From NCBI GenBank assembly GCA_964576075.1, contig CAZNTX010000010.1, positions 1 to 64,000 on the forward strand: a stretch of DNA of 64,000 nucleotides. The letters run 5' to 3'. A program made the position numbers and the translations under genes. The stretch comes from Thermohalobaculum sp964576075 (GTDB taxonomy: Bacteria > Pseudomonadota > Alphaproteobacteria > Rhodobacterales > Rhodobacteraceae). Each line of letters begins with the position of its first letter. Position 1 is the first letter of the stretch. Below the pieces are notes generated by a model. It was not told where the DNA came from. It saw only the letters and a program-made list of their open reading frames with translations, and made no database searches. Positions 7,751 through 16,866 of this stretch are shown here, in pieces.

Positions 7751-9133
7751 TCAGACGTGGATCGGGCCGACCCCGCAGGCGAGCGCCGCCTCGCGCACGG
7801 CTTCGGAATAGGTCGGGTGCGCGTGGCAGGTCATCGCAAGGTCCTCCGCCGCCGCGCCGAACTCCATGGCCACGCAGATCTCGTGGATCAGATCGCCCGC
7901 CCCGGGGCCGATGATATGCGCGCCGAGGATGCGGTCGGTCTCGGCATCGGCGAGGATCTTGACGAAGCCGTCGGTGCCGAAATTGGCCTTCGCGCGGCCG
8001 TTGGCCATGAAGGGGAACTTGCCCGTCTTGTAGGCCCGGCCCTCCTGCTTGAGCGCCTGCTCGGTGAGGCCGACCTTGGCGACCTCCGGGGCGGTGTAGA
8101 TCACGTCCGGGATCACGCCGTAATTCACATGGCCGTGGCGCCCGGCGATGGTGTCGGCGACGGCGACGCCCTCGTCCTCGGCCTTGTGGGCGAGCATGGG
8201 GCCTGCGATCACGTCGCCGATGGCGTAGATGCCCCGGATGTTGGTGCGCCACGGCGCGTCGGTCTTCACCCGGCCGCGCTCGGTCTCCACCCCGACCGAT
8301 TCGAGGCCGAGCCCGGTGGTGTAGGGCCGGCGGCCGACGGCGACGAGCACGACATCGGCCTCGAGCTCTTGCGCGCTCTCGTCGGCGCGGGAGGTGTAGC
8401 GCACGGTGAGCGCGTTGCCCTTCTCGACCTCCTGCACGGCGTTGCCGAGGAGGAAGGTCATGCCCTGCTTGGTCAGGATCTTCTGGAACTGCTTCTGCAC
8501 CTCCTGGTCCTGCCCCGGGGTGATCTCGTTGAGATATTCGATGACGGTGACCTCCGAGCCGAGCCGAGCCCAGACCGAGCCGAGCTCCAGCCCGATGACG
8601 CCGGCCCCGATCACCACCAGCCGCTTCGGCACCGAGGCGAGGGAGAGCGCGCCGGTTGAGGAGACGACGCGCTCCTCGTCGATCTCGACGCCCGGCAGCG
8701 CCGCCGGCTCGGAGCCCGTGGCGATCACGATGTTCTTCGTCTCGTAGGTGTCGTCGCCCACCTTCACCTTGCCCGGCGCCGCGATCTGCGCCCAGCCGCG
8801 GATGTAGTCGATCTTGTTCTTCTTGAAGAGGAACTCGATGCCCTGGGTGTTCGATTTGATGACGTCGGTCTTGTAGGACATCATCTGGGCGATATCGACC
8901 TCGACCCCCTGCGCCTTGATCCCCATCTTGGCGAAATTGCCGTGGACCTCGTGGACGAGCTCGGAGGAATGCAGGAGCGCCTTGGAGGGGATGCAGCCGA
9001 CATTGAGGCAGGTGCCGCCGAGCGCGCCGCGCCCCTCGACGCAGGCGACCTTGAGCCCCCGCTGCGCCGCGCGGATCGCGCAGACATAGCCGCCGGGGCC
9101 GCCCCCGATGATGATCACGTCGTAGTCAGCCAT
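7751..9133 (-). CDS. lpd: Dihydrolipoyl dehydrogenase (E3)
   Basis: A 460-residue FAD-disulfide oxidoreductase that reoxidises dihydrolipoyl groups of the 2-oxoglutarate dehydrogenase complex, passing electrons to NAD. It has the N-terminal FAD motif GGGPGGYVCA, the redox disulfide in GGTCLNVGCIPSK (Cys42 and Cys47), an NAD-binding VIGAGVIGLELG, a second FAD segment YAIGDV, and the C-terminal active-site CHAHPTYSE. ATG at 9133 follows AAGGAGG. It is the last TCA gene of the block, reading sucA, sucB, MAPEG gene, lpd. Confidence 0.96.
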   Translation of the reverse strand: MADYDVIIIGGGPGGYVCAIRAAQRGLKVACVEGRGALGGTCLNVGCIPSKALLHSSELVHEVHGNFAKMGIKAQGVEVDIAQMMSYKTDVIKSNTQGIEFLFKKNKIDYIRGWAQIAAPGKVKVGDDTYETKNIVIATGSEPAALPGVEIDEERVVSSTGALSLASVPKRLVVIGAGVIGLELGSVWARLGSEVTVIEYLNEITPGQDQEVQKQFQKILTKQGMTFLLGNAVQEVEKGNALTVRYTSRADESAQELEADVVLVAVGRRPYTTGLGLESVGVETERGRVKTDAPWRTNIRGIYAIGDVIAGPMLAHKAEDEGVAVADTIAGRHGHVNYGVIPDVIYTAPEVAKVGLTEQALKQEGRAYKTGKFPFMANGRAKANFGTDGFVKILADAETDRILGAHIIGPGAGDLIHEICVAMEFGAAAEDLAMTCHAHPTYSEAVREAALACGVGPIHV

Positions 9134-9152
9134 GCTGGCCTCCTTGGTCTCG

Positions 9153-9548
9153 TCAGATCAGCGCCGCGAGCGGCAGGGTCATGGTGGCGAGCCAGCCGAT
9201 CCCGAAGATCAGGCTGCGCAGATAGGGCACGCCCAGGGCATAGGCCGGCACATAGGCGATGCGGGCGACGAGATAGACCACCGCCGCCGTCTCCGTGACC
9301 GCCGAGGAGGCCCCGGCGCCCACCACCACGCCAACCCCCGCCGCGAAGAGCACGAGGTTCTCGATATGGTTGGCGAAGGCGCGCTGCAGCCGCGCCGTCC
9401 GCGCCGACATCTCGCTGGGCGGCGGCGCGTCCCGGGGCCCGGCCGTCCAGTCCACCCCGAGCTCGCGATTGGCCGGGATCGCGAAGAGGACGAGCTGCAC
9501 CCCCGCGAGCAGCACCGCGAAGGCCAGCACCTGCAGCTCGACCGCCAT
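9153..9548 (-). CDS. MAPEG-family membrane protein
   Basis: A 131-residue integral membrane protein with about four helices (residues 3-24, 60-80, 85-105 and 112-130). The segment RTARLQRAFANHIENLVLF around 50-68 is the signature of the MAPEG superfamily (glutathione S-transferase-like). Bacterial members are mostly uncharacterised. It sits between sucB and lpd with short gaps on both sides, so it is very likely co-transcribed with them. Nothing links it chemically to the dehydrogenase complex. Confidence 0.87.
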   Translation of the reverse strand: MAVELQVLAFAVLLAGVQLVLFAIPANRELGVDWTAGPRDAPPPSEMSARTARLQRAFANHIENLVLFAAGVGVVVGAGASSAVTETAAVVYLVARIAYVPAYALGVPYLRSLIFGIGWLATMTLPLAALI

Positions 9549-9575
9549 GTCAGGCCCCCTCCCCCCGGCGGGCCA

Positions 9576-11123
9576 TCAGAGATCCATCAGCAGGCGGCGC
9601 GGGTCCTCGAGGCTGTCCTTGACGCGCACGAGGAAGGTGACCGCCTCCTTGCCGTCGATGATGCGGTGGTCGTAGCTCAGCGCGAGATACATCATCGGGC
9701 GCGCCACGATCTGCCCGCCGACCACCATGGGCCGCTCCTGGATCTTGTGCATGCCGAGGATGCCGGACTGCGGCGGGTTGAGGATCGGGGAGGACATCAG
9801 CGAGCCGTAGACGCCGCCGTTCGAGATCGTGAAGGTCCCGCCCTGCATGTCCGCCATGGAGAGCTTGCCGTCGCGCGCGCGGACGCCGAGATCGTTGATC
9901 GTCTTCTCGATCTCGTGGAAGCCCATCTGGTCGGCATTGCGCACCACCGGCACCACGAGGCCCGTCGGCGTGCCGACCGCGACGCCGATATGGTAGTAAT
10001 TCTTGTAGACCATATCGGTCCCGTCGATCTCGGCATTGACCGCGGGAACCTCGCGCAGCGCATGGACGCAGGCTTTGACGAAGAACGACATGAAGCCGAG
10101 CTTGATGCCGTGCTTCTTCTGGAAGGGCTCCTTGAACTCGTTGCGCAGGTCCATGATGCCGGTCATGTCCACCTCGTTGTAGGTGGTGAGCATGGCGGCG
10201 GTGTTCTGCGCGTCCTTGAGCCGGCGGGCGATGGTCTGGCGCAGGCGCGTCATCTTCACCCGCTTCTCGCGGGGCGCGTCCTCCACGGCGATCGGCTCGC
10301 GGGGCGGGGCCTTGGGGGCCGGGGCGGGCTGCGGCGCGGGCTCGGGCTCGCGGGCCTTCGGCGCGGGCTGCGCGGCGGCGGCGCGGGCCACGTCCTCCTT
10401 CATGATCCGCCCGTCGCGGCCGGTGCCCTTGACGTCGTCGGCCGAGAGCCCGGCCTCTGCCATCGCGGCCTTGGCGGAGGGGGCGTGCTCGATGTCCCGC
10501 CCGCCCGAACCGGAGCCCGACGGCGCGGCGGCCGGGGCCGCGCACCCGCCCTCGCCGGGGCTGACGGTGGTGAGCAGCGCGTCGAGGCTGACGGTCGCGC
10601 CCTCGCGCGCCTCGTGCCCGCCGAGCACGCCCGCGACGGGGGCCGTGACCTCGACCGACACCTTGTCGGTCTCGAGCTCGGCGATCACCTCGTCGGCGGC
10701 GACGCTCTCGCCCGGCTGCTTGAACCAGGAGGCGATGGTGGCCTCGGTGACCGACTCGCCGAGCGTCGGCACCCGGACCTCGACCGCCGCACCCCCGGAG
10801 GCCGCAGGCGCTGGCGCTGGCGCCGCCGCGCCGTTGCCCCCCTCGGCCTTCGCCGGGGCGGACTGGCCGCCGGAGCTCGCGCCCGCGCCCTCCTCGATGG
10901 TGGCGAGCAGCGCGTCCACGCCGACCGTCTCGCCCTCCTTGGCGACGAGCTCGCCGAGGGTGCCGGCCGCGGGGCTCGGCACCTCGACGCTCACCTTGTC
11001 GGTCTCGAGCTCGGCCAGGGTCTCGTCCTGCGCCACCGCGTCGCCCGGCTTCTTGAACCAGGTCGCCACGGTGGCCTCCGTCACCGACTCGCCCAATGTG
11101 GGAACGCGGACTTCGATAGCCAT
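9576..11123 (-). CDS. sucB: 2-oxoglutarate dehydrogenase E2, two lipoyl domains
   Basis: The dihydrolipoyl succinyltransferase core of the complex, 515 residues. It carries two lipoyl domains, about residues 1-77 and 113-189. Both open with VRVPTLGESVTEAT and contain the lipoylated Lys in ELETDKVSVEV. Alanine/proline linkers, a peripheral-subunit-binding domain (about 222-257, ending in GRDGRIMKEDV) and the catalytic domain with YDHRIIDGKEA near the C-terminus follow. ATG at 11123 begins the first lipoyl domain. It lies 19 bases after sucA. Confidence 0.96.
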   Translation of the reverse strand: MAIEVRVPTLGESVTEATVATWFKKPGDAVAQDETLAELETDKVSVEVPSPAAGTLGELVAKEGETVGVDALLATIEEGAGASSGGQSAPAKAEGGNGAAAPAPAPAASGGAAVEVRVPTLGESVTEATIASWFKQPGESVAADEVIAELETDKVSVEVTAPVAGVLGGHEAREGATVSLDALLTTVSPGEGGCAAPAAAPSGSGSGGRDIEHAPSAKAAMAEAGLSADDVKGTGRDGRIMKEDVARAAAAQPAPKAREPEPAPQPAPAPKAPPREPIAVEDAPREKRVKMTRLRQTIARRLKDAQNTAAMLTTYNEVDMTGIMDLRNEFKEPFQKKHGIKLGFMSFFVKACVHALREVPAVNAEIDGTDMVYKNYYHIGVAVGTPTGLVVPVVRNADQMGFHEIEKTINDLGVRARDGKLSMADMQGGTFTISNGGVYGSLMSSPILNPPQSGILGMHKIQERPMVVGGQIVARPMMYLALSYDHRIIDGKEAVTFLVRVKDSLEDPRRLLMDL

Positions 11124-11142
11124 TTTCCTGCCCTTTGCTCGG

Positions 11143-14091
11143 TTAGATCGTGAGCGCCGCGGTGACGAGCGCGTCCTGTTCGGCTTTGTGCTGCGAGGCG
11201 AGGCCCGTGGCGGGCGAGGCCGAGGCCGGACGGCCGGCATAGATCGGGCGGCCGAGCTTGGCGCCGATCCGGCCGAGCACCCATTCGATATTGGGCTCGA
11301 CGAAGAACCACCCGCCCTGATTCTTCGGCTCCTCCTGGCACCAGACGATGTCGGCATTGGGGAAGCGGGCGAGCTCGCGCGTCATGGAGAGCGCGGGGAA
11401 GGGATAGAACTGCTCGAGGCGCATCAGATAGACGTCGTCGAGGCCCTCTTCGTCCCGCTTCGCGAGCAGGTCGTAATAGACCTTGCCCGAGCAGAGCACG
11501 ACGCGGCGGATCTCGGCGTCGGGCTTCAGGGAAAAGTCGTGGCGCTCGGACTCCGCATCGTCCCAGAGCACGCGGTGGAACGACGACCCCTCGGCCATCT
11601 CCTCGAGCCGGCTGACGCACTGCTTGTGGCGCAGGAGCGATTTCGGCGTGAACAGCACCAGCGGCTTGCGGAAGGAGCGGTGGAGCTGGCGGCGCAGAAT
11701 GTGGAAATAGTTGGCCGGCGTCGTGCAGTTGGCGACGATCCAGTTGTCCTCCGCCGAGAGCTGCAGGAAGCGCTCGACCCGGGCGGAGGAGTGCTCCGGC
11801 CCCTGCCCCTCATAGCCATGCGGAAGCAGCATCACGAGGCCCGACATGCGCAGCCATTTTCGCTCGCCGGAGCAGATGAACTGGTCGATCATGATCTGAG
11901 CGCCGTTGACGAAATCGCCGAACTGCGCCTCCCAGAGCGTCAGCGCCCGGGGCTCGGCCAGCGAATAGCCGTATTCATAGCCGAGGACCGCGTATTCGGA
12001 GAGCATCGAGTCGATGACCTCGAAGGTCGCCTGATCCGGCCGGATGTTCTGCAGCGGGTAGTGGCGCTGCTCCGTCTCCTGGTCGACGAAGGCCGAATGG
12101 CGCTGGGAGAAGGTGCCGCGCGTCGAGTCCTGGCCCGAGAGGCGGACCTTGTAGCCCTCGCAGAGCAGCGTGCCGAAGGCGAGCGCCTCGGCGGTGGCCC
12201 AGTCGATCCCCTCCCCCGCTTCGATCGCGGCGGCCTTGCCCTCGAGCTGGCGCGCGATGGTGCGGTGCAGGTTGAACCCCTCGGGCACCTTGGTGAGCGC
12301 CGCGCCGACTTCCTTGAGCAGATCCATCGAGACCGCCGTCTGCCCGCGCTGATATTCGCCCTCCGAGGTCTCGAAGCCCGACCAGCGCCCGTCCAGCCAG
12401 TCGGCCTTGTTGGGCTTGTAGGTCTTGCCCGCCTCGAACTCGTCCGACAGGAACGCCTGGAAGGAGGTCTTCGCCTCCTCGACATCGGAGGAGGACAGCA
12501 GCCCGTCCGCGATCAGCCGCTCGGAGTAGATCTGCAGAGTCGTCTGCTTCTGCTTGATCTTCTTGTACATGAGCGGCTGGGTGAACATCGGCTCGTCGCC
12601 CTCGTTATGGCCGAAGCGCCGATAGCAGAACATGTCGATCACCACGTCCCGCCCGAATTTCTGGCGGAATTCGGTGGCGACCTTGGCGGCATGGGTCACC
12701 GCCTCGGGGTCGTCGCCGTTCACGTGGAAGATCGGCGCGTCGACCATCTTCGCGATGTCCGTCGGATAGGGCGAGGAGCGCGAATGGTGCGGCGCCGTGG
12801 TGAAGCCGATCTGGTTGTTGACGACGAGGTGGATGGTGCCGCCAGTCCGATGCCCCTTGAGCTCGGAGAGGCCGAAGCACTCCGCCACCACCCCCTGCCC
12901 CGCGAAGGCCGCATCGCCGTGGAGCAGCACCGGGATCACCGTGCGCCGGTCGTTGTCGTAGAGCTCCTGCTTGGCGCGGACCTTGCCGAGCACGACCGGG
13001 TTCACCGCCTCGAGATGGGAGGGGTTGGCGGTCAGCGAGAGATGGACGTTGTTGCCGTCGAAGCTGCGATCGGAGGAGGCGCCGAGGTGGTATTTCACGT
13101 CGCCCGAGCCGTCGACGTCCTCGGGCTTGAAGCTGCCGCCCTGAAACTCGTTGAAGATGGCGCGGAAGGGCTTGCCCATCACGTTGGCGAGCACGTTGAG
13201 CCGCCCGCGATGGGGCATGCCGATGACGATCTCTTTCGCGCCCAGCGCGCCGCCCCGCTTGATGATTTGCTCCATCGCCGGGATCAGCGCCTCGCCCCCG
13301 TCGAGCCCGAAGCGCTTGGTGCCCTGATACTTGACGTGGAGGAATTTCTCGAAGCCTTCGGACTCCACCATCTTGTTGAAGATCGCCCGCCGGCCCTGCT
13401 GGGTGAACTGGATCTCCTTGCCGTAGCCCTCGATCCGCTGCTGCAGCCAGCTTTTCGCCTCCGGGTCGATCAGATGCATGAACTGGAGCGCGAAGGTGCC
13501 CGCATAAGTGCGGCGCAGGAGCCTCTGGATCTCCCGCATGGTCGCGGTCTCGAGGCCGAGCACGTTGTTGATGAAGATCGGCCGGTCGAGATCGGCCTCG
13601 GTGAAGCCGAAGAATTTGGGGTCGAACTCCGGATGGTCCTGCTTGCCGGTGATCCCGAGCGGGTCGAGATCCGCGCCGAGATGGCCGCGCGAGCGGAAGG
13701 AGCGGATATACATGATGGCCCGGATCGAATCGAGCACGCGCGCGCGCAGCTCCTCCTCGCCGATCCCGCCGGTCTCCTTCTTCGCCGTCTCGTCGATCTT
13801 CTTGCGCAGCGCCTTGGGGTCGGGCAGCGCGTCCCAGTTCGAGTCGAGCGCGGCGATGGTCTCGGAGACCGGCTGCGGCGGCCAGTCCGACCGCGCCCAG
13901 GGGGCGCCGGCGGCCTCCGCCGTCACCGAGGCGCCGTCGTCCCCGAGCCCCGCGAAATACTCCCGCCAGCTCTCGTCCACCGCGGCGGGGTTGCGCGCAT
14001 AGGCGGCATAGAGCTGCTCGATATAGGCGGCGTTCGGCCCCTGCAGGAAGGAGGAGGCTCGGAACTCTTCGTTGTCGGTCTGATCGTTCAT
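11143..14091 (-). CDS. sucA: 2-oxoglutarate dehydrogenase E1
   Basis: The thiamine-diphosphate decarboxylase of the complex, 982 residues. It oxidatively decarboxylates 2-oxoglutarate and succinylates the E2 lipoyl group. Signatures are the N-terminal FLQGPNAAYIEQLYAAY (E2-binding region), GMPHRGRLNVLANV, HGDAAFAGQGVVAE, the ThDP segment VVNNQIGFTT and a C-terminal LLPHGYEGQGPEHSSAR. I start at ATG 14091, giving MNDQTDNEEF. The upstream extension to 14208 is not family-like, though the ribosome-binding site at 14091 is weak. Confidence 0.96.
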   Translation of the reverse strand: MNDQTDNEEFRASSFLQGPNAAYIEQLYAAYARNPAAVDESWREYFAGLGDDGASVTAEAAGAPWARSDWPPQPVSETIAALDSNWDALPDPKALRKKIDETAKKETGGIGEEELRARVLDSIRAIMYIRSFRSRGHLGADLDPLGITGKQDHPEFDPKFFGFTEADLDRPIFINNVLGLETATMREIQRLLRRTYAGTFALQFMHLIDPEAKSWLQQRIEGYGKEIQFTQQGRRAIFNKMVESEGFEKFLHVKYQGTKRFGLDGGEALIPAMEQIIKRGGALGAKEIVIGMPHRGRLNVLANVMGKPFRAIFNEFQGGSFKPEDVDGSGDVKYHLGASSDRSFDGNNVHLSLTANPSHLEAVNPVVLGKVRAKQELYDNDRRTVIPVLLHGDAAFAGQGVVAECFGLSELKGHRTGGTIHLVVNNQIGFTTAPHHSRSSPYPTDIAKMVDAPIFHVNGDDPEAVTHAAKVATEFRQKFGRDVVIDMFCYRRFGHNEGDEPMFTQPLMYKKIKQKQTTLQIYSERLIADGLLSSSDVEEAKTSFQAFLSDEFEAGKTYKPNKADWLDGRWSGFETSEGEYQRGQTAVSMDLLKEVGAALTKVPEGFNLHRTIARQLEGKAAAIEAGEGIDWATAEALAFGTLLCEGYKVRLSGQDSTRGTFSQRHSAFVDQETEQRHYPLQNIRPDQATFEVIDSMLSEYAVLGYEYGYSLAEPRALTLWEAQFGDFVNGAQIMIDQFICSGERKWLRMSGLVMLLPHGYEGQGPEHSSARVERFLQLSAEDNWIVANCTTPANYFHILRRQLHRSFRKPLVLFTPKSLLRHKQCVSRLEEMAEGSSFHRVLWDDAESERHDFSLKPDAEIRRVVLCSGKVYYDLLAKRDEEGLDDVYLMRLEQFYPFPALSMTRELARFPNADIVWCQEEPKNQGGWFFVEPNIEWVLGRIGAKLGRPIYAGRPASASPATGLASQHKAEQDALVTAALTI

Positions 14092-14232
14092 CGGCGTCCG
14101 ACGGGCGGATGCGCCCGCGCTCCCAGGTCTGGTTTTAAGGAGAGCTAACACGCTCTTCAGCGCGAATCCACAAGCCCCCGCTGCGCTTCGGAGACACACC
14201 GCCCCCACGGCACCGACCGTGTCGTCGCAGGC

Positions 14233-14667
14233 TCAGGAGACCGGCTCCACGCCATAGGCGTTCGGCCCCTCCTGCCCGCGGCTCGCATAGAGCACGAGCA
14301 GCAGGATCGAGAGGATGAAGGAGAGCCCGCTGCCCACCGTCTCGATATCCGGCGAGCCGATCGCGAGGCCGACGATCGCCACCACCCCGCCGAGAAGCGG
14401 CGTAAGCGCGTAGTAGCCGGGCTTGCCGAGATCGTGCAGCCGGCGCCACTGCACCGCGAGCGTCGGCAGGAAGATGACGAGATAGAACACCCCCGCGAGC
14501 GGCGCCGGCCCGCCCTGCGGCCCGAAGATCAGGACATCGAGCACCCCGAGCCCGAGCACCCCGAGAAAGCCGAACAGCATGAACCACCACATCTCGGGCC
14601 GCTTCGCCCGGCCCGAGAAGGTCGCATAGTTCTCGAAACAGGTGGCGACCGCCTCCTGAAAGCCCAT
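14233..14667 (-). CDS. DUF805 membrane protein
   Basis: A 144-residue inner-membrane protein with the DUF805 pattern: an amphipathic start with NYATFSGRAKRPEMWWFMLF, about four helices (24-45, 55-75, 85-105 and 108-128), and WRRLHDLGKPGYYAL between helices 2 and 3. Its function is unknown. It follows sucD by only 3 bases and precedes sucA, so it is inserted in the TCA operon. Confidence 0.9.
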   Translation of the reverse strand: MGFQEAVATCFENYATFSGRAKRPEMWWFMLFGFLGVLGLGVLDVLIFGPQGGPAPLAGVFYLVIFLPTLAVQWRRLHDLGKPGYYALTPLLGGVVAIVGLAIGSPDIETVGSGLSFILSILLLVLYASRGQEGPNAYGVEPVS

Positions 14668-14670
14668 CGC

Positions 14671-15555
14671 TCAGCCCTGCATCGCCGCGAGGATCGCCTC
14701 GCCGAGGCTCGCCGGGCTTTCGGCGACGACGATGCCGGCCGCTTTCATCGCCTCGATCTTGTCCTCCGCGCCGCCCTTGCCGCCGGAGATGATCGCGCCC
14801 GCATGGCCCATCCGGCGCCCCGGCGGCGCCGTGCGCCCGGCGATGAAGCCCGCCACCGGCTTCGCCCGGCCCTTCTTGCGCTCGTCGGCGATGAACTGCG
14901 CGGCGTCCTCCTCCGCAGAGCCGCCGATCTCGCCGATCATGATGATCGACTCGGTCTCCGGATCGCCGAGGAAGAGCTCGAGCGCGTCGATATGCTCGGT
15001 GCCCTTGATCGGGTCGCCGCCGATGCCGATGCAGGTCGACTGCCCGAGCCCCGCAGCGGTGGTCTGCGCCACCGCCTCGTAGGTCAGCGTGCCCGAGCGC
15101 GAGACGATGCCCACCTTGCCGCGGCGGTGGATGTGGCCCGGCATGATGCCGATCTTGCAGGCGTCCGGCGTGATGACGCCCGGGCAGTTGGGCCCCACGA
15201 GCACCGAGGCTGAGCCCGCGAGCATCCGCTTGACCTTCATCATGTCCATCACCGGGATGCCCTCGGTGATGCAGACGATCAGCTCGATCCCGGCGTCGAT
15301 CGCCTCGGCGATCGCGTCCGCCGCGAAGGGGGGCGGCACGTAGATCGCGGTGGCGTTGGCGCCGGTGGCCTCGCGCGCCTCGGCCACCGTGTCGAAGACC
15401 GGCAGGCCGATATGGGAGGAGCCGCCCTTGCCCGGCGTCACGCCGCCGACCATTTGCGTGCCGTAGGCGATCGCCTGCTCGGTATGGAAGGTGCCCTGGC
15501 TGCCGGTCAGCCCCTGGCAGATCACCTTGGTGTTTTCGTCGACGAGCACGGCCAT
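14671..15555 (-). CDS. sucD: Succinyl-CoA synthetase alpha subunit
   Basis: The 294-residue subunit carries the phosphohistidine and binds CoA. It shows GLTGSQGTFHTEQAIAYG near the N-terminus, GPNCPGVITP near 121, SRSGTLTYEAV near 152 and the phosphorylated His251 in GHAGAIISGGKG. It acts with SucC to convert succinyl-CoA to succinate with nucleotide phosphorylation. ATG at 15555 follows CGGAGGA. Unusually, sucC and sucD are not adjacent: two genes separate them. Confidence 0.97.
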   Translation of the reverse strand: MAVLVDENTKVICQGLTGSQGTFHTEQAIAYGTQMVGGVTPGKGGSSHIGLPVFDTVAEAREATGANATAIYVPPPFAADAIAEAIDAGIELIVCITEGIPVMDMMKVKRMLAGSASVLVGPNCPGVITPDACKIGIMPGHIHRRGKVGIVSRSGTLTYEAVAQTTAAGLGQSTCIGIGGDPIKGTEHIDALELFLGDPETESIIMIGEIGGSAEEDAAQFIADERKKGRAKPVAGFIAGRTAPPGRRMGHAGAIISGGKGGAEDKIEAMKAAGIVVAESPASLGEAILAAMQG

Positions 15556-15641
15556 CTAGTTGTCCTCCGGGGATGAGACGCGATTGCGCGGGCGCGGGCG
15601 CCCTGGATCTGGGATTCGGTCGGCGCGGCGGGGGCGGCCGG

Positions 15642-16172
15642 TCATGGCGCGCCCTCCGCCTCTGCGAGAGCCTCGGCGGCGGCGAGGCGCATCATGGCGT
15701 CGGTCTCGGCGGCGAGGCGGACGCGCCCGTCCTCGAGCACGGCGAGGGTGAGAAGCTGCGCGACCTCGTCGAAGACGACCGCCCAGGCGACCCCCCAGGC
15801 CGCCGGCGCCTCCGCCTCGATCGCCTCGCCCTCGGCATCGGAGAGATCGTAGGCGGAGACGAGGAGTTCGATCAGCACCTCGACATCGAGCTCGGCCGCG
15901 GCCTCGGCCGTCAGCGAGACGGCGGCGCGGCCCGTGAGCGCGTCCACATCCACGAGCGCGGTCAGCCGCCCGTCGGGCGAGAGCGCGGCGAGCGCGGCGG
16001 AGGCCTCCGCCGCGACCGCGAGCGGCACCGGCGCATAGCCGAGCCCGGCGATGGCGGCCCCGAGCGCCTCCGGCTCGCCGAGCTTGCGGCGCAGCCGGTC
16101 GAAGGCCGAGAGCATGGCGACCGGCACCGGCCGCGCCCCGCTCTCCGCCGCCCCGGATGCGCCCCCCCGCAT
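15642..16172 (-). CDS. Hypothetical acidic protein
   Basis: I do not recognise this family. From ATG 16172 it is 176 residues; a later ATG at 16115 would give about 157. The body is very rich in Ala, Glu and Leu with a low predicted pI. FDRLRRKLGEPEALGAAIAG at the start looks amphipathic, and there is no signal peptide. It starts 5 bases after the sulfotransferase stop and ends 87 bases before sucD, so it is probably co-transcribed. The alanine-rich composition lowers certainty, but the position in a tight operon favours a real gene. Confidence 0.6.
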   Translation of the reverse strand: MRGGASGAAESGARPVPVAMLSAFDRLRRKLGEPEALGAAIAGLGYAPVPLAVAAEASAALAALSPDGRLTALVDVDALTGRAAVSLTAEAAAELDVEVLIELLVSAYDLSDAEGEAIEAEAPAAWGVAWAVVFDEVAQLLTLAVLEDGRVRLAAETDAMMRLAAAEALAEAEGAP

Positions 16173-16176
16173 CGGC

Positions 16177-16863
16177 TCAGGCCCCCGCCGGCACCGGGGC
16201 CGCCGCGGGCGCCCCCTCGAAGCGGTAGCCGAAGGCCGCGATCTCGGGCGCATACCAGCGCGCGACCAGGTCCCGGGTCTCCGGGCTGTAGAAGCTCGAA
16301 TAATGCGGCCGGTCGGGCGCATAGACCCGGAGCCGCGGCAGCTTCAGCGGCGGCAGGCCGAGATCGGCGGCGAGCCCCGCGAGATCGGTCTCCAGCGTCT
16401 CATAGCGCAGCACCCGGTCGACGGCGAGCTTGCCCCCGAGGCTGTAGATCCCCCAATTGTCGAGCCGGCAATGCTCCGTCGCGCGGTAGAGGGGCGAGCG
16501 CATGTCACGGTCGAACCCCTCCGGACCCCGGCCGCGCTTCCACTGCCGATGGGCATAGAGCGAGACCTGACGGTCCCAGGGGTTCCGCTCGATGGCGAAT
16601 TTGTAATAGCGGTCCCACACGGCTTGGCCGAACACCCGGCGGACCTGCGCGCCGGTGGCGTGCGCGTGGAGCCCGAAGAGCTCCGGCACGCTCCGCGTCA
16701 GCGCCCCGTGCAGCCCCGGGATCGCGCGGCCCCAGAGCGGGCGCGGCCCGTGCGGCCAGAAATCCCCCTCGCCCAGGATCTCGACGAGCGCCCGCTCGAC
16801 GCTCGTCCCCCCCGTCTTCTCCGTCTTGAGGAAGATGAAGCCGTATGTGTGGGAGACGATCAC
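16177..16863 (-). CDS. Sulfotransferase-family protein
   Basis: A 228-residue protein of the PAPS-dependent sulfotransferase type, which transfers sulfate to carbohydrate or lipid hydroxyls. The 5'-phosphosulfate loop is FLKTEKTGGTSVE (residues 11-23). The 3'-phosphate-binding segment is FAIERNPWDRQVSLY near 88-102. There is no membrane helix. It starts 3 bases downstream of sucC's stop, so it is tightly placed in the operon. The acceptor is unknown. Together with the glycosyltransferase-like gene on the other side of sucC it suggests modification of a surface glycan. Confidence 0.82.
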   Translation of the reverse strand: MIVSHTYGFIFLKTEKTGGTSVERALVEILGEGDFWPHGPRPLWGRAIPGLHGALTRSVPELFGLHAHATGAQVRRVFGQAVWDRYYKFAIERNPWDRQVSLYAHRQWKRGRGPEGFDRDMRSPLYRATEHCRLDNWGIYSLGGKLAVDRVLRYETLETDLAGLAADLGLPPLKLPRLRVYAPDRPHYSSFYSPETRDLVARWYAPEIAAFGYRFEGAPAAAPVPAGA

Positions 16864-16866
16864 GCC

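Noticed and set aside
10183..14148. About 1,300-codon plus-strand frame opposite sucA and sucB
   Set aside because: It is a composition artefact opposite two unmistakable genes. The protein is low-complexity with no family signature.
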